Shown piece after piece: positions 8,728 through 17,018 of a stretch of DNA of 64,000 nt. A program made the position numbers and the translations under genes. Below the pieces are notes generated by a model, which saw only the letters and a list, made by a program, of their open reading frames with translations, was not told the DNA's origin and did no database searches. Numbering within the stretch: position 1 is the stretch's first letter; each line of letters opens with the position of its first letter. Source of the DNA: Chryseobacterium daecheongense. GTDB taxonomy: Bacteria > Bacteroidota > Bacteroidia > Flavobacteriales > Weeksellaceae. The stretch covers positions 434,001-498,000 of the forward strand of contig NZ_RJTX01000002.1 in the NCBI RefSeq assembly GCF_003729955.1. The letters are read 5' to 3'.

Positions 8728-9933
8728 ATGGATCTTAAATCGAATGAGCCTTTCTGGCTGTTGAAAAATGGACTTTTTGCTTCTTATCCCTCGTTAAAAT
8801 CAGATGAAGAATGCGAAGTGCTTATTATTGGAGGGGGAATTACGGGAAGTTTAATTGCTCGTCAGATGATAGAGGATGGCTATCATACCATTCTCATTGA
8901 TAAGCGGGAAATCTGTAATGGAAGCACTTCAGCAACAACTTCAATGCTTCAATACGAAATAGATGTCCCGCTTTCCTATCTTATTGAAAAAATAGGTGAA
9001 AATGGGGCGATAAGAAGTTATCTTGCTTGTTCGGATGCTATTGATAAAATTGAAAAGCTGTCCGCAAAAATTAAATCTGATGCAGGATTTAAGAGAAAAA
9101 AATCTCTTTATTTTGCTTCTAAAAAAAGTGATGTTTCATGGTTGAAAAACGAATGCGATGTCCGCAACAAAGCAGGTTTTAAAGTACAATGGCTTGAATC
9201 TGAAGAAATCCTGCATCAATTCGGTTTTGAGAATACCTATGGAGGAATACTTTCTGATCAGGGTGCAAGCATTGATGCTTTCAAATTGGCTCATGAACTA
9301 TTCAAACTCAATATAAAGAAAGGCTTAAGGATTTTTGATAAAACTGAAATGAAATCCGTAACCTATCATAAAGGCTATAACTTAGTTTCAACAACCAGTG
9401 GCTATACAATCAAAGCCAAAAAAATCATTTATTGTATAGGCTATGAAAGCAAAATCCTGATCAAAGAAAATTTCGTAAACCTTAAAAGTACCTATGCCAT
9501 AGTTTCAGAGATCGATAAAAAGAAGTTCAGGAATATGACGGATATTTTGGTCTGGAATACGGATGAACCCTATCTCTATATGCGTACCACAGATGATGGG
9601 CGTTTACTGATCGGAGGTGGGGATGAAGATTTTTACGATGCCGGAAAAAGGGATGCTCTTCTTGATCAGAAGGAAAAAGAAATCCTGAAGGGATTGAAAA
9701 AAATGAAGCCGGACTATCGGTTTTATACAGATTTTGTCTGGGCGGGAACTTTTGGTGAAACTAAAGACGGGCTTCCTTATATCGGAGAACATAAAAAATT
9801 TAAAAACTCTTATTTCGTTCTCGGTTTTGGCGGAAACGGAATTACTTTTTCAGTAACCGGAATGGAGATGGCCTCTTTATTCATGAAAAACAAAAAGCAC
9901 CCTTTATCCAGATACTTTAAGTTTGGGAGATAG
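8728..9933 (+). CDS. FAD-dependent oxidoreductase (DAO family)
   Basis: 401 residues. The dinucleotide-binding motif VLIIGGGITGSLIARQM lies near residue 30, followed by an acidic strand end (ILIDKRE) that binds ribose. Further on are GSTSATTSMLQYE of the FAD site and a C-terminal FAD motif, GLPYIGEHKK..YFVLGFGGNGITFS. This is the layout of D-amino-acid oxidase/glycine oxidase-like enzymes, which oxidise amines or amino acids. The substrate is not predictable. There is no signal peptide. It ends at a perfect terminator shared with the convergent VWA gene. Confidence 0.85.
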   Translation: MDLKSNEPFWLLKNGLFASYPSLKSDEECEVLIIGGGITGSLIARQMIEDGYHTILIDKREICNGSTSATTSMLQYEIDVPLSYLIEKIGENGAIRSYLACSDAIDKIEKLSAKIKSDAGFKRKKSLYFASKKSDVSWLKNECDVRNKAGFKVQWLESEEILHQFGFENTYGGILSDQGASIDAFKLAHELFKLNIKKGLRIFDKTEMKSVTYHKGYNLVSTTSGYTIKAKKIIYCIGYESKILIKENFVNLKSTYAIVSEIDKKKFRNMTDILVWNTDEPYLYMRTTDDGRLLIGGGDEDFYDAGKRDALLDQKEKEILKGLKKMKPDYRFYTDFVWAGTFGETKDGLPYIGEHKKFKNSYFVLGFGGNGITFSVTGMEMASLFMKNKKHPLSRYFKFGR

Positions 9934-9960
9934 AAAAAGTGCTTCAATTGAAGCACTTTT
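9934..9960. terminator. Bidirectional hairpin terminator
   Basis: Perfect palindromic stem AAAAGTGCTTC / GAAGCACTTTT around the loop AATT, between convergent genes, starting at the stop of the oxidoreductase. Confidence 0.85.
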
Positions 9961-9973
9961 CCAACAATCAAAA

Positions 9974-11176
9974 TTATAAACTATATCCATTTTTCTTGGC
10001 TAATTCTATAATAGACTTCTCAATAGCTTTTCCAAGATCATCTGCATCTGAATTTCCTCTTTTTTTCATCTCAGCATCTATGTAGGCTTGTCTTTTTTTA
10101 GAAAGTTCCTCAATCTCTTTCTGGATTTTTTCGCGTTCGGCAGATTTTGCAGCCACTGCTTTTTTTACCTCTTCTTTGCTTTTGCCTTTTAATTCAGCTG
10201 GAAGCTCTTCTTCTTTTACATTTGAAATAAAGTTGGCATCTTTCTCTGCCCTGTCTACCAGATCCCAGTTGTCATTTTTATAAGCATTTTTCTTGGCTTT
10301 GGCTACCGTTCTTTCTGCAGCATTGGATGCAGACTGCATTTCAGCGTTTTTGTCCTGTACCAACTGCATTTGTTTATATTCAGAACCTTTGCTTCCATAA
10401 TATATATAAGTATCATTCAATTTTGAATTGCATTCGGAGATTCGGATGTCATAAGGAGTTTCAATATAAATCACTTTTTTATCGCTGTCTATATTAAAAT
10501 ACTTTCCGTCACCCATCACTGCTCCATTTTGCCATGAAGTCTGGATTCCTTCATTTCTATCGCCGCAGAAAATAGTATTGGTGTAAATTCTTTTGGCTTT
10601 GGCAGAGGATACAGATTCTTTATAGTTCACTCTTCCCTGATCGAAAGGTTCGTTTCCTGCAATGTAAATCAGCTTCATGCTCTTATCGTTGTCGTCCCAG
10701 TTAAGGTTCATTGAAGCATCACGGATCACGGCACCGCAGAATTCATTTCCGCCATTGGTTCTCAAAGCAAACAATTTCTCAGAGACAAGGTCAAGGTTTT
10801 GAGTGAGCGGAGTAACCTGCCGGATGTAGTTTTCATCTCTGATTCCGTCATTACCATATTCATATAAGGCAATTTCAATCTGTGGAGACTGTCCGTTGTA
10901 TTTCAATGTGGTTAAAGTATTCACAATATTCCACAATCTGGATTTGGCTTGATCGATGAGACCGTCCATACTGTTAGAAGTATCTAATAAAAGCGCTACC
11001 TGTATTTTATTTTCTTTACTTACAGGTGTTGAAGAGCTTGAAGACGCTTCATTCTGAACAAATGTTCTTTCATTTTGAACATTTGGATTTCTTTTAATGC
11101 AGCCTATCTGTGAAGGGTTCTGGGCACTTAGGAATGCCGCACCCGCTGCTAATGTTAGGAATTTTAAAGTTGACAT
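9974..11176 (-). CDS. Exported VWA-domain protein
   Basis: 400 residues with an N-terminal hydrophobic export signal (MSTLKFLTLAAGAAFLSAQ). A von Willebrand factor A domain covers about residues 55-245 and has the MIDAS motif DTSNS in VALLLDTSNSMDGLIDQAKS; FCGAVIRDA may complete the metal site. The C-terminal third (about 280-400) is a highly charged helical region rich in Lys/Glu/Ala, probably coiled coil, with no transmembrane segment. It follows the SIMPL gene by 11 bases on the same strand, so the two form an operon driven by the promoter with direct repeats at 11.9 kb. The role is unknown; VWA domains usually bind protein partners through Mg2+. Confidence 0.82.
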   Translation of the reverse strand: MSTLKFLTLAAGAAFLSAQNPSQIGCIKRNPNVQNERTFVQNEASSSSSTPVSKENKIQVALLLDTSNSMDGLIDQAKSRLWNIVNTLTTLKYNGQSPQIEIALYEYGNDGIRDENYIRQVTPLTQNLDLVSEKLFALRTNGGNEFCGAVIRDASMNLNWDDNDKSMKLIYIAGNEPFDQGRVNYKESVSSAKAKRIYTNTIFCGDRNEGIQTSWQNGAVMGDGKYFNIDSDKKVIYIETPYDIRISECNSKLNDTYIYYGSKGSEYKQMQLVQDKNAEMQSASNAAERTVAKAKKNAYKNDNWDLVDRAEKDANFISNVKEEELPAELKGKSKEEVKKAVAAKSAEREKIQKEIEELSKKRQAYIDAEMKKRGNSDADDLGKAIEKSIIELAKKNGYSL

Positions 11177-11187
11177 GATGTTATTAT

Positions 11188-11859
11188 TTAAAGGATTTCG
11201 TATCTCGTTTTGATGCTGTATTTCAGCTTGATGTTTTCAATATTGTCGAAAGAATAGTCTTGTGTTGCTTCCGCTTCCATCTGGATATTGCTTACTTTTC
11301 TTTGAGCATAAGCGGGTAAACTGGCATCACTGGTGTAATCTTCTATTTCAATAATTTCTAAAGGATTTCCTGTTTTTTTACCAATGCTTTCTAACAAATA
11401 ATCTGCTTTTGCTTTGGCAGCTTTTAAGGCATTTATTTTTACAGCCTTTTTATAATCTGCAATTTTGGTATTCTTTACCTCCGCAATGTTGATATTGCTT
11501 ACCCATTTTTGGTTCAGGTCTTCAAACAACTGAGTGACTTCTGTTTTTGTATTGACTTTGAACTGATAGCTTTTGACAAATGTTTTAGGTTTTGAATACA
11601 TGTTCTGATACATGGATTTGAAATCTATGTCCTCATTTTTCACCGAATTTTTTTTCAGGATTTCAAATAATTTCTTTTCGTTTTCGGCCAGATCATTTTT
11701 ATTATCCGCTTTTATTCCGATGTTGAAAATAATTTCATCAGGCTTCACTTCCATTTCGGCAATACCGGTAACTTCAATTGCATTTTTCTTTACTTCCTGC
11801 GCATGGATGAAATTCCCTAGTGTAAAGAATCCGATCAATAAAAAATGTCTCAATTTCAT
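11188..11859 (-). CDS. SIMPL (DUF541) domain protein, copy 1
   Basis: 223 residues with a Sec signal peptide (MKLRHFLLIGFFTLGNFIHAQ). The mature part begins IEVTGIAEMEVKPDEIIFNIGI, the family's opening beta strand, and contains ALKAAKAKADYLLESIGKK, the conserved helix of DUF541 proteins (the family of BP26/OMP28 and YggE). Those proteins are periplasmic or envelope-associated, and some form ring or channel-like oligomers; the function here is unknown. First gene of an operon with the VWA protein. Its promoter carries a 21-bp-spaced direct repeat matching the one before the second SIMPL gene. Confidence 0.88.
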   Translation of the reverse strand: MKLRHFLLIGFFTLGNFIHAQEVKKNAIEVTGIAEMEVKPDEIIFNIGIKADNKNDLAENEKKLFEILKKNSVKNEDIDFKSMYQNMYSKPKTFVKSYQFKVNTKTEVTQLFEDLNQKWVSNINIAEVKNTKIADYKKAVKINALKAAKAKADYLLESIGKKTGNPLEIIEIEDYTSDASLPAYAQRKVSNIQMEAEATQDYSFDNIENIKLKYSIKTRYEIL

Positions 11860-11883
11860 AATTTTTGGTTTTAAATTCTGAAG

Positions 11884-11949
11884 TAAAGGTAGCCGGATTA
11901 AGAACCGGAATTCGGGAGACTTGGTGAAACGGAACTTTGACTTGGTGAG
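11884..11949 (-). promoter_or_regulatory. Promoter with paired direct repeats (putative LytTR sites), SIMPL-VWA operon
   Basis: On the plus strand, ACTTGGTGAA (11919-11928) and ACTTGGTGAG (11940-11949) are direct repeats with 21 bases start to start. In the minus (gene) direction a -7-like element TACCTTTA (11884-11891) follows after 27 bases, and the SIMPL start codon lies 59 bases beyond the repeats. No TTG -33 element is seen, which fits an activator-dependent promoter. The pair is the typical geometry for LytTR-type response regulators, and such a gene is present at 15.7 kb. Confidence 0.7.
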
Positions 11950-11954
11950 TGAGT

Positions 11955-12908
11955 TTAAGGAGTGGAATTCATATTCAATTCCTTCATTTCACCGTTCGAA
12001 GTAATCAATAGGTAGGATTTATGATCTTTACTGTCCATCTTTTTCTCTTTATTAATGACTAATTTGACTTCATACATCACCTGAATCACAGGTTCAACTA
12101 TGGTAGGATTGATTACAAAATCAAATTCCTTATCCAACACCGGCTGATAATATAGAGTCGTGGATTTGTTGGCCTGGTTGACGTTGGCAAATTTGTTTAA
12201 TGCTAATGTGGAACTGTTGTAGGCTTCATAAGATTTGTAGCTTTCTACAGGCAGAATGGTTTTATATCCGTCATTAATACTTTTATTGGCAGTCGCGAAA
12301 GACTCTCCAAGTAATGCTTCATAGGTTTTTATTTTTTCCTGTAATGTAACTTTAGCTTTATTCATCAGGTCTTTTTTGATGATTTCCAGATTGTCGGCAA
12401 AATAGTCTACTCTTACAAGATCATATATTTCGTGTCCGGAAAGAATGGTAATGAGTTGATTTAACTGAGCTGGATCAGAAAATTTGATGTGCAGGTTTTT
12501 CTTTAATTCAAAACCTGTAGGAACTTCATTGTACGTTTTTTTGCTGAAGATCTTTTTCTCCACATTGAACTGGTAAACAGGAACAAAAGAAATCATATCA
12601 ACATAGGTTTCAACACCTTTGTTCAGTTTGATCTGAGCTAATGAAGAAGTAAGCCTTTTGTCCATTAATTCATTCACCTCTTCTGCAGTTTCTCCAACCT
12701 GCGTAAGGCTGAAAATAGCAACATATTGGTTGGCTTTTATATTAGCGAGACCTTTGATGCTGATCACAATATCATTGGGAGATGGCGGAGCAATATTAAT
12801 AGTGGTATCGGCATACCTCACCTGGTTTTGGTAGTTGATATTGCCGGAAAACTGACCAAAAGCAGTTTGAAATACTACTGCTGAAATACATAAGAAAAGT
12901 TTTTTCAT
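11955..12908 (-). CDS. SIMPL-like (DUF541-related) exported protein, copy 2
   Basis: 317 residues with a signal peptide (MKKLFLCISAVVFQTAFGQ). The region IVISIKGLANIKANQYVAIFSL followed by KRLTSSLAQIKLNKGVETYV has the strand-helix pattern of SIMPL proteins, and DLMNKAKVTLQEKIKTYEAL corresponds to the family helix, so this is a diverged, longer relative of copy 1. The C-terminal 60 residues (EPVIQVMYEVKLVINKEKK) supply the last strands. It stands alone between the copy-1 operon and the divergent sensor kinase. Its promoter has the same direct repeats at the same distance as copy 1. Confidence 0.65.
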   Translation of the reverse strand: MKKLFLCISAVVFQTAFGQFSGNINYQNQVRYADTTINIAPPSPNDIVISIKGLANIKANQYVAIFSLTQVGETAEEVNELMDKRLTSSLAQIKLNKGVETYVDMISFVPVYQFNVEKKIFSKKTYNEVPTGFELKKNLHIKFSDPAQLNQLITILSGHEIYDLVRVDYFADNLEIIKKDLMNKAKVTLQEKIKTYEALLGESFATANKSINDGYKTILPVESYKSYEAYNSSTLALNKFANVNQANKSTTLYYQPVLDKEFDFVINPTIVEPVIQVMYEVKLVINKEKKMDSKDHKSYLLITSNGEMKELNMNSTP

Positions 12909-12933
12909 AATGATTAAGATTAAATTATTGATG

Positions 12934-13000
12934 CAAACTTAATCTCATAATTCCGGCGTTTCCCTAATGACTTGGTGAATGGCAGTGTTCACTTGGTGAA
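12934..13000 (-). promoter_or_regulatory. Promoter with paired direct repeats (putative LytTR sites), SIMPL copy 2
   Basis: ACTTGGTGAA occurs twice (12970-12979 and 12991-13000), again 21 bases start to start. In the minus direction TAAGTTTG (12934-12941), a full TAnnTTTG match, follows after 28 bases, and the SIMPL start codon is 61 bases from the repeats. Spacings are within two bases of those at 11.9 kb. On the other side the repeats end three bases before the -33 element of the sensor kinase promoter, so they could also act on that gene. Confidence 0.75.
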
Positions 13001-13003
13001 TAG

Positions 13004-13035
13004 TTTTGAGTGAACTACAGATATGTATATCTTTG
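13004..13035 (+). promoter_or_regulatory. Promoter of TPR sensor kinase gene
   Basis: TTTTG (13004-13008), 19 bases, TATCTTTG (13028-13035). The start codon at 13040 follows after four bases, so the mRNA would be leaderless. The direct repeats at 12970-13000 directly abut this promoter. Confidence 0.65.
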
Positions 13036-13039
13036 TTTT

Positions 13040-13519
13040 ATGAAAACAATTCAGGTTTTTATACTTTTCATTTTATTGCTTTCTGCGAATACATTCTATT
13101 CTCAGAGCAATACTGTGACCAAAGAAGTCCAGCAGGAAACCTCGAAGCTTAAAAAAGCAGTAGACAATAAGGACGAATCGGCACAGGCAGATTCCTATTA
13201 TAATATTGGAGAAACTTTTTTCAATAATGGGAATTTTCCAAAAAGTGAAGAGTATTTCATCAAGTCAAAAAATATTTATGAAAAGCTGAATGATAAACCC
13301 AATATCGAAAAAGTAAGCCGTAAACTTGCACAGTCCCAGGAAAAGCAGAATAAAATAACTCCGGCAATTTCCAATTACAGCCGTGCTGCACAGGTGAACT
13401 TTTCAAAAGAAAACAGAGCCATCAATTCTAATGATGCTACAAGATTATCCACTTCCTCCCCTGAATTGAAAGCTGAAGTCATTCAAAGCAATATTGATAT
13501 CAGCCGGAAAGAAAAATGA
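13040..13519 (+). CDS. TPR-containing N-terminal part of sensor histidine kinase (frameshifted)
   Basis: 159 residues: signal peptide (MKTIQVFILFILLLSANTFYSQ) and tetratricopeptide-like helices (DSYYNIGETFFNNGNFPKSE at about 50-70, then further helical pairs). The frame closes at TGA 13517-13519 in a run GAAAAATGAAAAA. Dropping one A from 13512-13516 joins it in frame to the kinase part below, giving one protein of about 595 residues with the standard layout of TPR-LytS/YehU-type kinases. The piece alone would be a short periplasmic TPR protein without a membrane anchor. Whether this is a real mutation, a phase-variable tract or a base-calling error cannot be told from sequence. Confidence 0.75.
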   Translation: MKTIQVFILFILLLSANTFYSQSNTVTKEVQQETSKLKKAVDNKDESAQADSYYNIGETFFNNGNFPKSEEYFIKSKNIYEKLNDKPNIEKVSRKLAQSQEKQNKITPAISNYSRAAQVNFSKENRAINSNDATRLSTSSPELKAEVIQSNIDISRKEK

Positions 13520-14837
13520 AAAAGGCGATTTGGCGGCGGGGTATAGCCAAATGGCAGATATCAATATTCAGCAAAGAAATATTCCGAAAGCAGAAGAAAA
13601 CCTTAACAACGCTTATCAAATATCCAAAGAGCAGGCTGCTCCGCAACAGGCATTGGAAATCAATCAGAAGCTGACGGATTTTTATGTTGACAATAAAAAA
13701 TTCGATAAAGCGATCGAGGCTAAAAAGAAAGTGCTGAAAGAAGATTTCGTCAAGGAAAATACAGAGGAGAAAGTCAACCAGATCCAGGAATTGGCAGATA
13801 TTTATATCAAAAAGAATGATCCGCAGGAAGCGGTTAATTTATTGAAAAATGCTTATGCCATCGCAATTGAAAAAGGTCATACGCTGGAAGCACAAAAAAG
13901 TGTTCAGAAATTAGACAGCTTATATAATGTCTCTGAAAATACAGAAGCTTCCATGCAGCTTTACAGGGATTTTTTAGGTAAGCTGCCCATCCTTGTGTCC
14001 AAAGACAGAAGTCTCGTAGACAACAAAATATTGGAAGACACTGAAGAAAGGATTTCCCAGCTGGAGAAAGAGAAAAAGCTGAAAGATGAGCTCATTCGCA
14101 AGAAAAATGTATTCAACTATAGTTTGATAGGAACTTTGATTCTTTTATTGGGATTAATAGGATTCATTTTCTGGACCCTGAAAAAAGTTCAGATCAAGAA
14201 TAAAAAAATTGCATTGCAGTCGCTTCGCCGGGAGATGAATCCGCATTTTATTTTTAATAGTTTAAATAGTGTGAATCAGTTTATTGCTACGAATAACGAA
14301 TTGGAAGCTAATCAGTATCTTACAAAATTTTCAAAGCTGATGCGTGGAGTGATGGAAAATTCCACAGAGGATTTTATTCCATTTCAGCAGGAACTGGATC
14401 TGTTACAAAATTACTTAGCTCTGGAAAAAACGCGTTTTGCAGACAAATTCGATTATGAGATCCATGTAGATGAAGGGTTGAATATGCAAAGCCTTCAGGT
14501 TCCGGGAATGCTTGTACAGCCGTTTCTGGAAAATGCAATCTGGCACGGATTGCGATATAGAACTGAAAAAGGGTTTTTAAAACTGAGTTTTGAAAAGCTT
14601 GATCATCACTTGAAAATCATCATTGAAGACAACGGAATAGGTATCGAAGAAAGCAAGAAACAAAAAACACAACATCAAAAAACAAGGCAGGGCCGCGGAA
14701 TGAAAAACACGCTGGAAAGAATAGCATTGTTAAACGATTTATATAACCGCGATATTCAGTGCAAGATCACAGATAAGAAAAATGAACCTGGAGTTTTAGT
14801 GGAATTGAGCCTGAAAACAGTATCGTCTAATAAATAA
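13494..14837 (+). CDS. LytS/YehU-type sensor histidine kinase (C-terminal part)
   Basis: 447 residues if a TTG at 13494 is used; the first ATG is at 13551, and neither looks like a natural start because the sequence continues the TPR region of the preceding frame. Residues 1-195 are TPR-like helices and coiled coil. One transmembrane segment lies at about 203-226 (YSLIGTLILLLGLIGFIFW). Then comes a His_kinase (PF06580-type) domain with REMNPHFIFNSLNSVNQF, which contains the phospho-accepting His. The ATPase domain has LENAIWHGLRY (N box), EDNGIGIEES (G1) and GRGMKNTLERI (G2). All catalytic elements are intact. Likely partner of the LytTR regulator at 15.7 kb, separated from it only by a DUF4386 gene. 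Confidence 0.85.
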   Translation: MISAGKKNEKGDLAAGYSQMADINIQQRNIPKAEENLNNAYQISKEQAAPQQALEINQKLTDFYVDNKKFDKAIEAKKKVLKEDFVKENTEEKVNQIQELADIYIKKNDPQEAVNLLKNAYAIAIEKGHTLEAQKSVQKLDSLYNVSENTEASMQLYRDFLGKLPILVSKDRSLVDNKILEDTEERISQLEKEKKLKDELIRKKNVFNYSLIGTLILLLGLIGFIFWTLKKVQIKNKKIALQSLRREMNPHFIFNSLNSVNQFIATNNELEANQYLTKFSKLMRGVMENSTEDFIPFQQELDLLQNYLALEKTRFADKFDYEIHVDEGLNMQSLQVPGMLVQPFLENAIWHGLRYRTEKGFLKLSFEKLDHHLKIIIEDNGIGIEESKKQKTQHQKTRQGRGMKNTLERIALLNDLYNRDIQCKITDKKNEPGVLVELSLKTVSSNK

Positions 14838-14911
14838 TTAAAATTCTCTAATAAATATCCAATACTGTAACAATTTTTAGAAATTATCGTCTTATCATTC
14901 AAAAACAGACG

Positions 14912-15601
14912 ATGACCACCAAAAACAAAATAGCGAGATTAGCAGGATTTTTATACCTAATTGTTGTCTTAACTGGACTTTTCAGTTTAATGTATGTGCC
15001 TTCAAAACTCATTGTTTGGGAAAATCCCGCACTTACTTTTCAAAATATTTCTTCATCGTCACAATTGTTCAGATTGGGTATTGCAAGCAGTATGCTTTGT
15101 TATATTGCATTTCTGTTGCTTCCTCTGGTTTTGTATCAGCTTCTTAAAGATGTCAATAAAAACTATGCAAAGCTGATGGTTATTTTTGCTTTGATCAGTG
15201 TTCCTATTTCATTTTTCAACCTTGAAAATAAGCTTTCGGTATTAACGGTTGTAGAAGGGGCAGAATACGTAAAAAGTTTTGATAAAAAGTTCTTGGAGGC
15301 TTTGGTGATGCAGTTTCTCGATAATTATGATTCAGGAATTTTGATTGTTCAGGTCTTTTGGGGATTATGGCTTTTACCTTTTGGATACTTGGTCTATCAA
15401 TCAGGTTTTTTGCCTAAGATCCTGGGGATTTTTTTAATGTTGGGTTGTTTGGGATATCTTATCAATGTTTTTGGCAGAATATCCATTCCGGATTTTTCTA
15501 CTTATGCGGTCTCAAAATTGATAACAATTCCTGCTTCTATAGGAGAGATAGGAACCTGTCTTTGGCTCCTGATCATCGGAGTGCGAAATAAAAAATCATA
15601 A
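14912..15601 (+). CDS. DUF4386 family membrane protein
   Basis: 229 residues with six hydrophobic segments and almost no polar loops. The opening (KIARLAGFLYLIVVLTGLFS) and the motif LGIFLMLGCLGYLINVFG are typical of DUF4386 proteins, whose function is unknown. It lies between a sensor kinase and its probable response regulator, 74 and 83 bases away, all on the same strand. That makes it a candidate accessory membrane component of the signalling unit, or simply an inserted passenger gene. Confidence 0.85.
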   Translation: MTTKNKIARLAGFLYLIVVLTGLFSLMYVPSKLIVWENPALTFQNISSSSQLFRLGIASSMLCYIAFLLLPLVLYQLLKDVNKNYAKLMVIFALISVPISFFNLENKLSVLTVVEGAEYVKSFDKKFLEALVMQFLDNYDSGILIVQVFWGLWLLPFGYLVYQSGFLPKILGIFLMLGCLGYLINVFGRISIPDFSTYAVSKLITIPASIGEIGTCLWLLIIGVRNKKS

Positions 15602-15684
15602 ATAACTCATATAGAATCTAAGCTTAATTGTGGTGAGTTTTATATTTTTACATTAAAATTGGAAAATTCCCGATTTTAAATACA

Positions 15685-16419
15685 ATGAAAATAAAAGCCG
15701 TAATCGTAGACGACGAAGCCATTGCAAGGGATGTTTTAAGAAACTATCTCACTAAATACTGTCCACAGGTTGAAATTCTGGGCGAAGCGGAAAATATAAA
15801 AGAAGCGGTTCCCCTGATTGCAGATAAGCAACCCCAATTGGTTTTCCTGGATGTGGAAATGCCTTTCGGAAATGCTTTTGATGTATTGGAAGCTACCAAA
15901 GAGTTCTCTTATGAAACTATTTTCATTACCGCATTTTCACAATATTCTTTACAGGCGCTGAACAAATCTGCAAGCTATTATATTTTAAAACCTATTGATA
16001 TCCAGGAGCTCATTGTTGCTGTGAATAAAGTAGTAGAAAGTATCGAAAAGAAGGAAGAGCTCAACAGGAATAAGATTTTGCTTGAGAATTTGAAATTAAA
16101 ACCCGAAAAACAGCAGCTTATACTGCCGACACTACAAGGTTTTGATGTGGTAAAAACAGAAGATATTGTACGGCTTCAGGCAGACGGAAATTTCACTCAG
16201 GTTTATCTTACCGATCATTCCAAAAAGATGGTCTGCCGGTTTTTAAAACATTTTGATGATCTGTTGGAAAATCCTTTTGTAAGAGTACATCGTTCCCATA
16301 TCATCAATACCAACTTCGTAAAATCCTACCATAAAAGCGGAACAGTAACGTTATCCGACAATACGGAAATAGAAGTTTCAGGAAGTTTTAAAGATAATTT
16401 CCTGAAAGTTTTCTCGTAG
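15685..16419 (+). CDS. LytTR-family response regulator
   Basis: 244 residues. Receiver domain (1-120): AVIVDDEAIARD with the acidic pair, phospho-acceptor Asp in PQLVFLDVEMPFGNAFDVL, Thr/Ser in FITAFSQYSLQAL, and Lys in YYILKPIDI. The C-terminal LytTR DNA-binding domain (about 145-244) shows VKTEDIVRLQADGNFTQVYL and VRVHRSHIINTNFVKSYHK. LytTR proteins bind pairs of about 10-bp direct repeats spaced by two helical turns. Two such pairs occur upstream of the SIMPL genes and the sensor kinase 3-4 kb away, making these the probable targets. The cognate kinase is the split gene at 13.0-14.8 kb. Confidence 0.95.
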   Translation: MKIKAVIVDDEAIARDVLRNYLTKYCPQVEILGEAENIKEAVPLIADKQPQLVFLDVEMPFGNAFDVLEATKEFSYETIFITAFSQYSLQALNKSASYYILKPIDIQELIVAVNKVVESIEKKEELNRNKILLENLKLKPEKQQLILPTLQGFDVVKTEDIVRLQADGNFTQVYLTDHSKKMVCRFLKHFDDLLENPFVRVHRSHIINTNFVKSYHKSGTVTLSDNTEIEVSGSFKDNFLKVFS

Positions 16420-16478
16420 ATTGATAAGGTAAAGGCATTGTTTTTGAAGCCTTCATACCATCACCAAGCTATACGATT

Positions 16479-17018
16479 ATGAAAAGTTTTCAAAAAATAA
16501 TAATCCCTGTTTCGTTAGGTGTTTTAGGAGTATTTCTCTTTAATTCCTGTTCAGTAGGCATTCCGAAAGGAGCCACAGCCGTAAAAACCTTTAATGCTCA
16601 GAAGTATCTGGGAAAATGGTATGAAATTGCCCGTTTCGATTATAAATTTGAGCGGAATATGGATAATGTTACCGCTACCTACTCGCAAAGCCCTGATGGA
16701 AGTATCCGTGTGGAAAACAGAGGGTATAATGTGGTAAAAAAAGAATGGAAGGAAGCAATAGGAGAGGCCCGATTTGTAAAAGATAAAACAGAAGCCCGTC
16801 TTAAGGTATCCTTCTTTAAACCCATCTGGTCCGGATATAATGTGATCGATATCGATGAGAATTATCAATATGCCCTGGTTGCCGGAAACAGCTTGAAATA
16901 CCTTTGGATACTTTCCCGAACCAAAGAAATCCCGGAAAGCATCCGACAGAGATTCCTTGAAAAAGCAAAAAGAATCGGGTATAATACAGATGAATTGATC
17001 TGGGTGAGACATAATTAG
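16479..17018 (+). CDS. Lipocalin family lipoprotein (Blc-like)
   Basis: 179 residues with a lipobox (VFLFNSC at about 19-25). The lipocalin signature GKWYEIARFDYKFE (conserved G-x-W) is near residue 46, followed by YNVIDIDENYQYALVAGN and WILSRTKEIPE, the standard second and third motifs of bacterial outer-membrane lipocalins. Blc-type proteins bind fatty acids or lysophospholipids and are linked with membrane stress. The gene starts 59 bases after the LytTR regulator; no obvious functional link. Confidence 0.9.
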   Translation: MKSFQKIIIPVSLGVLGVFLFNSCSVGIPKGATAVKTFNAQKYLGKWYEIARFDYKFERNMDNVTATYSQSPDGSIRVENRGYNVVKKEWKEAIGEARFVKDKTEARLKVSFFKPIWSGYNVIDIDENYQYALVAGNSLKYLWILSRTKEIPESIRQRFLEKAKRIGYNTDELIWVRHN

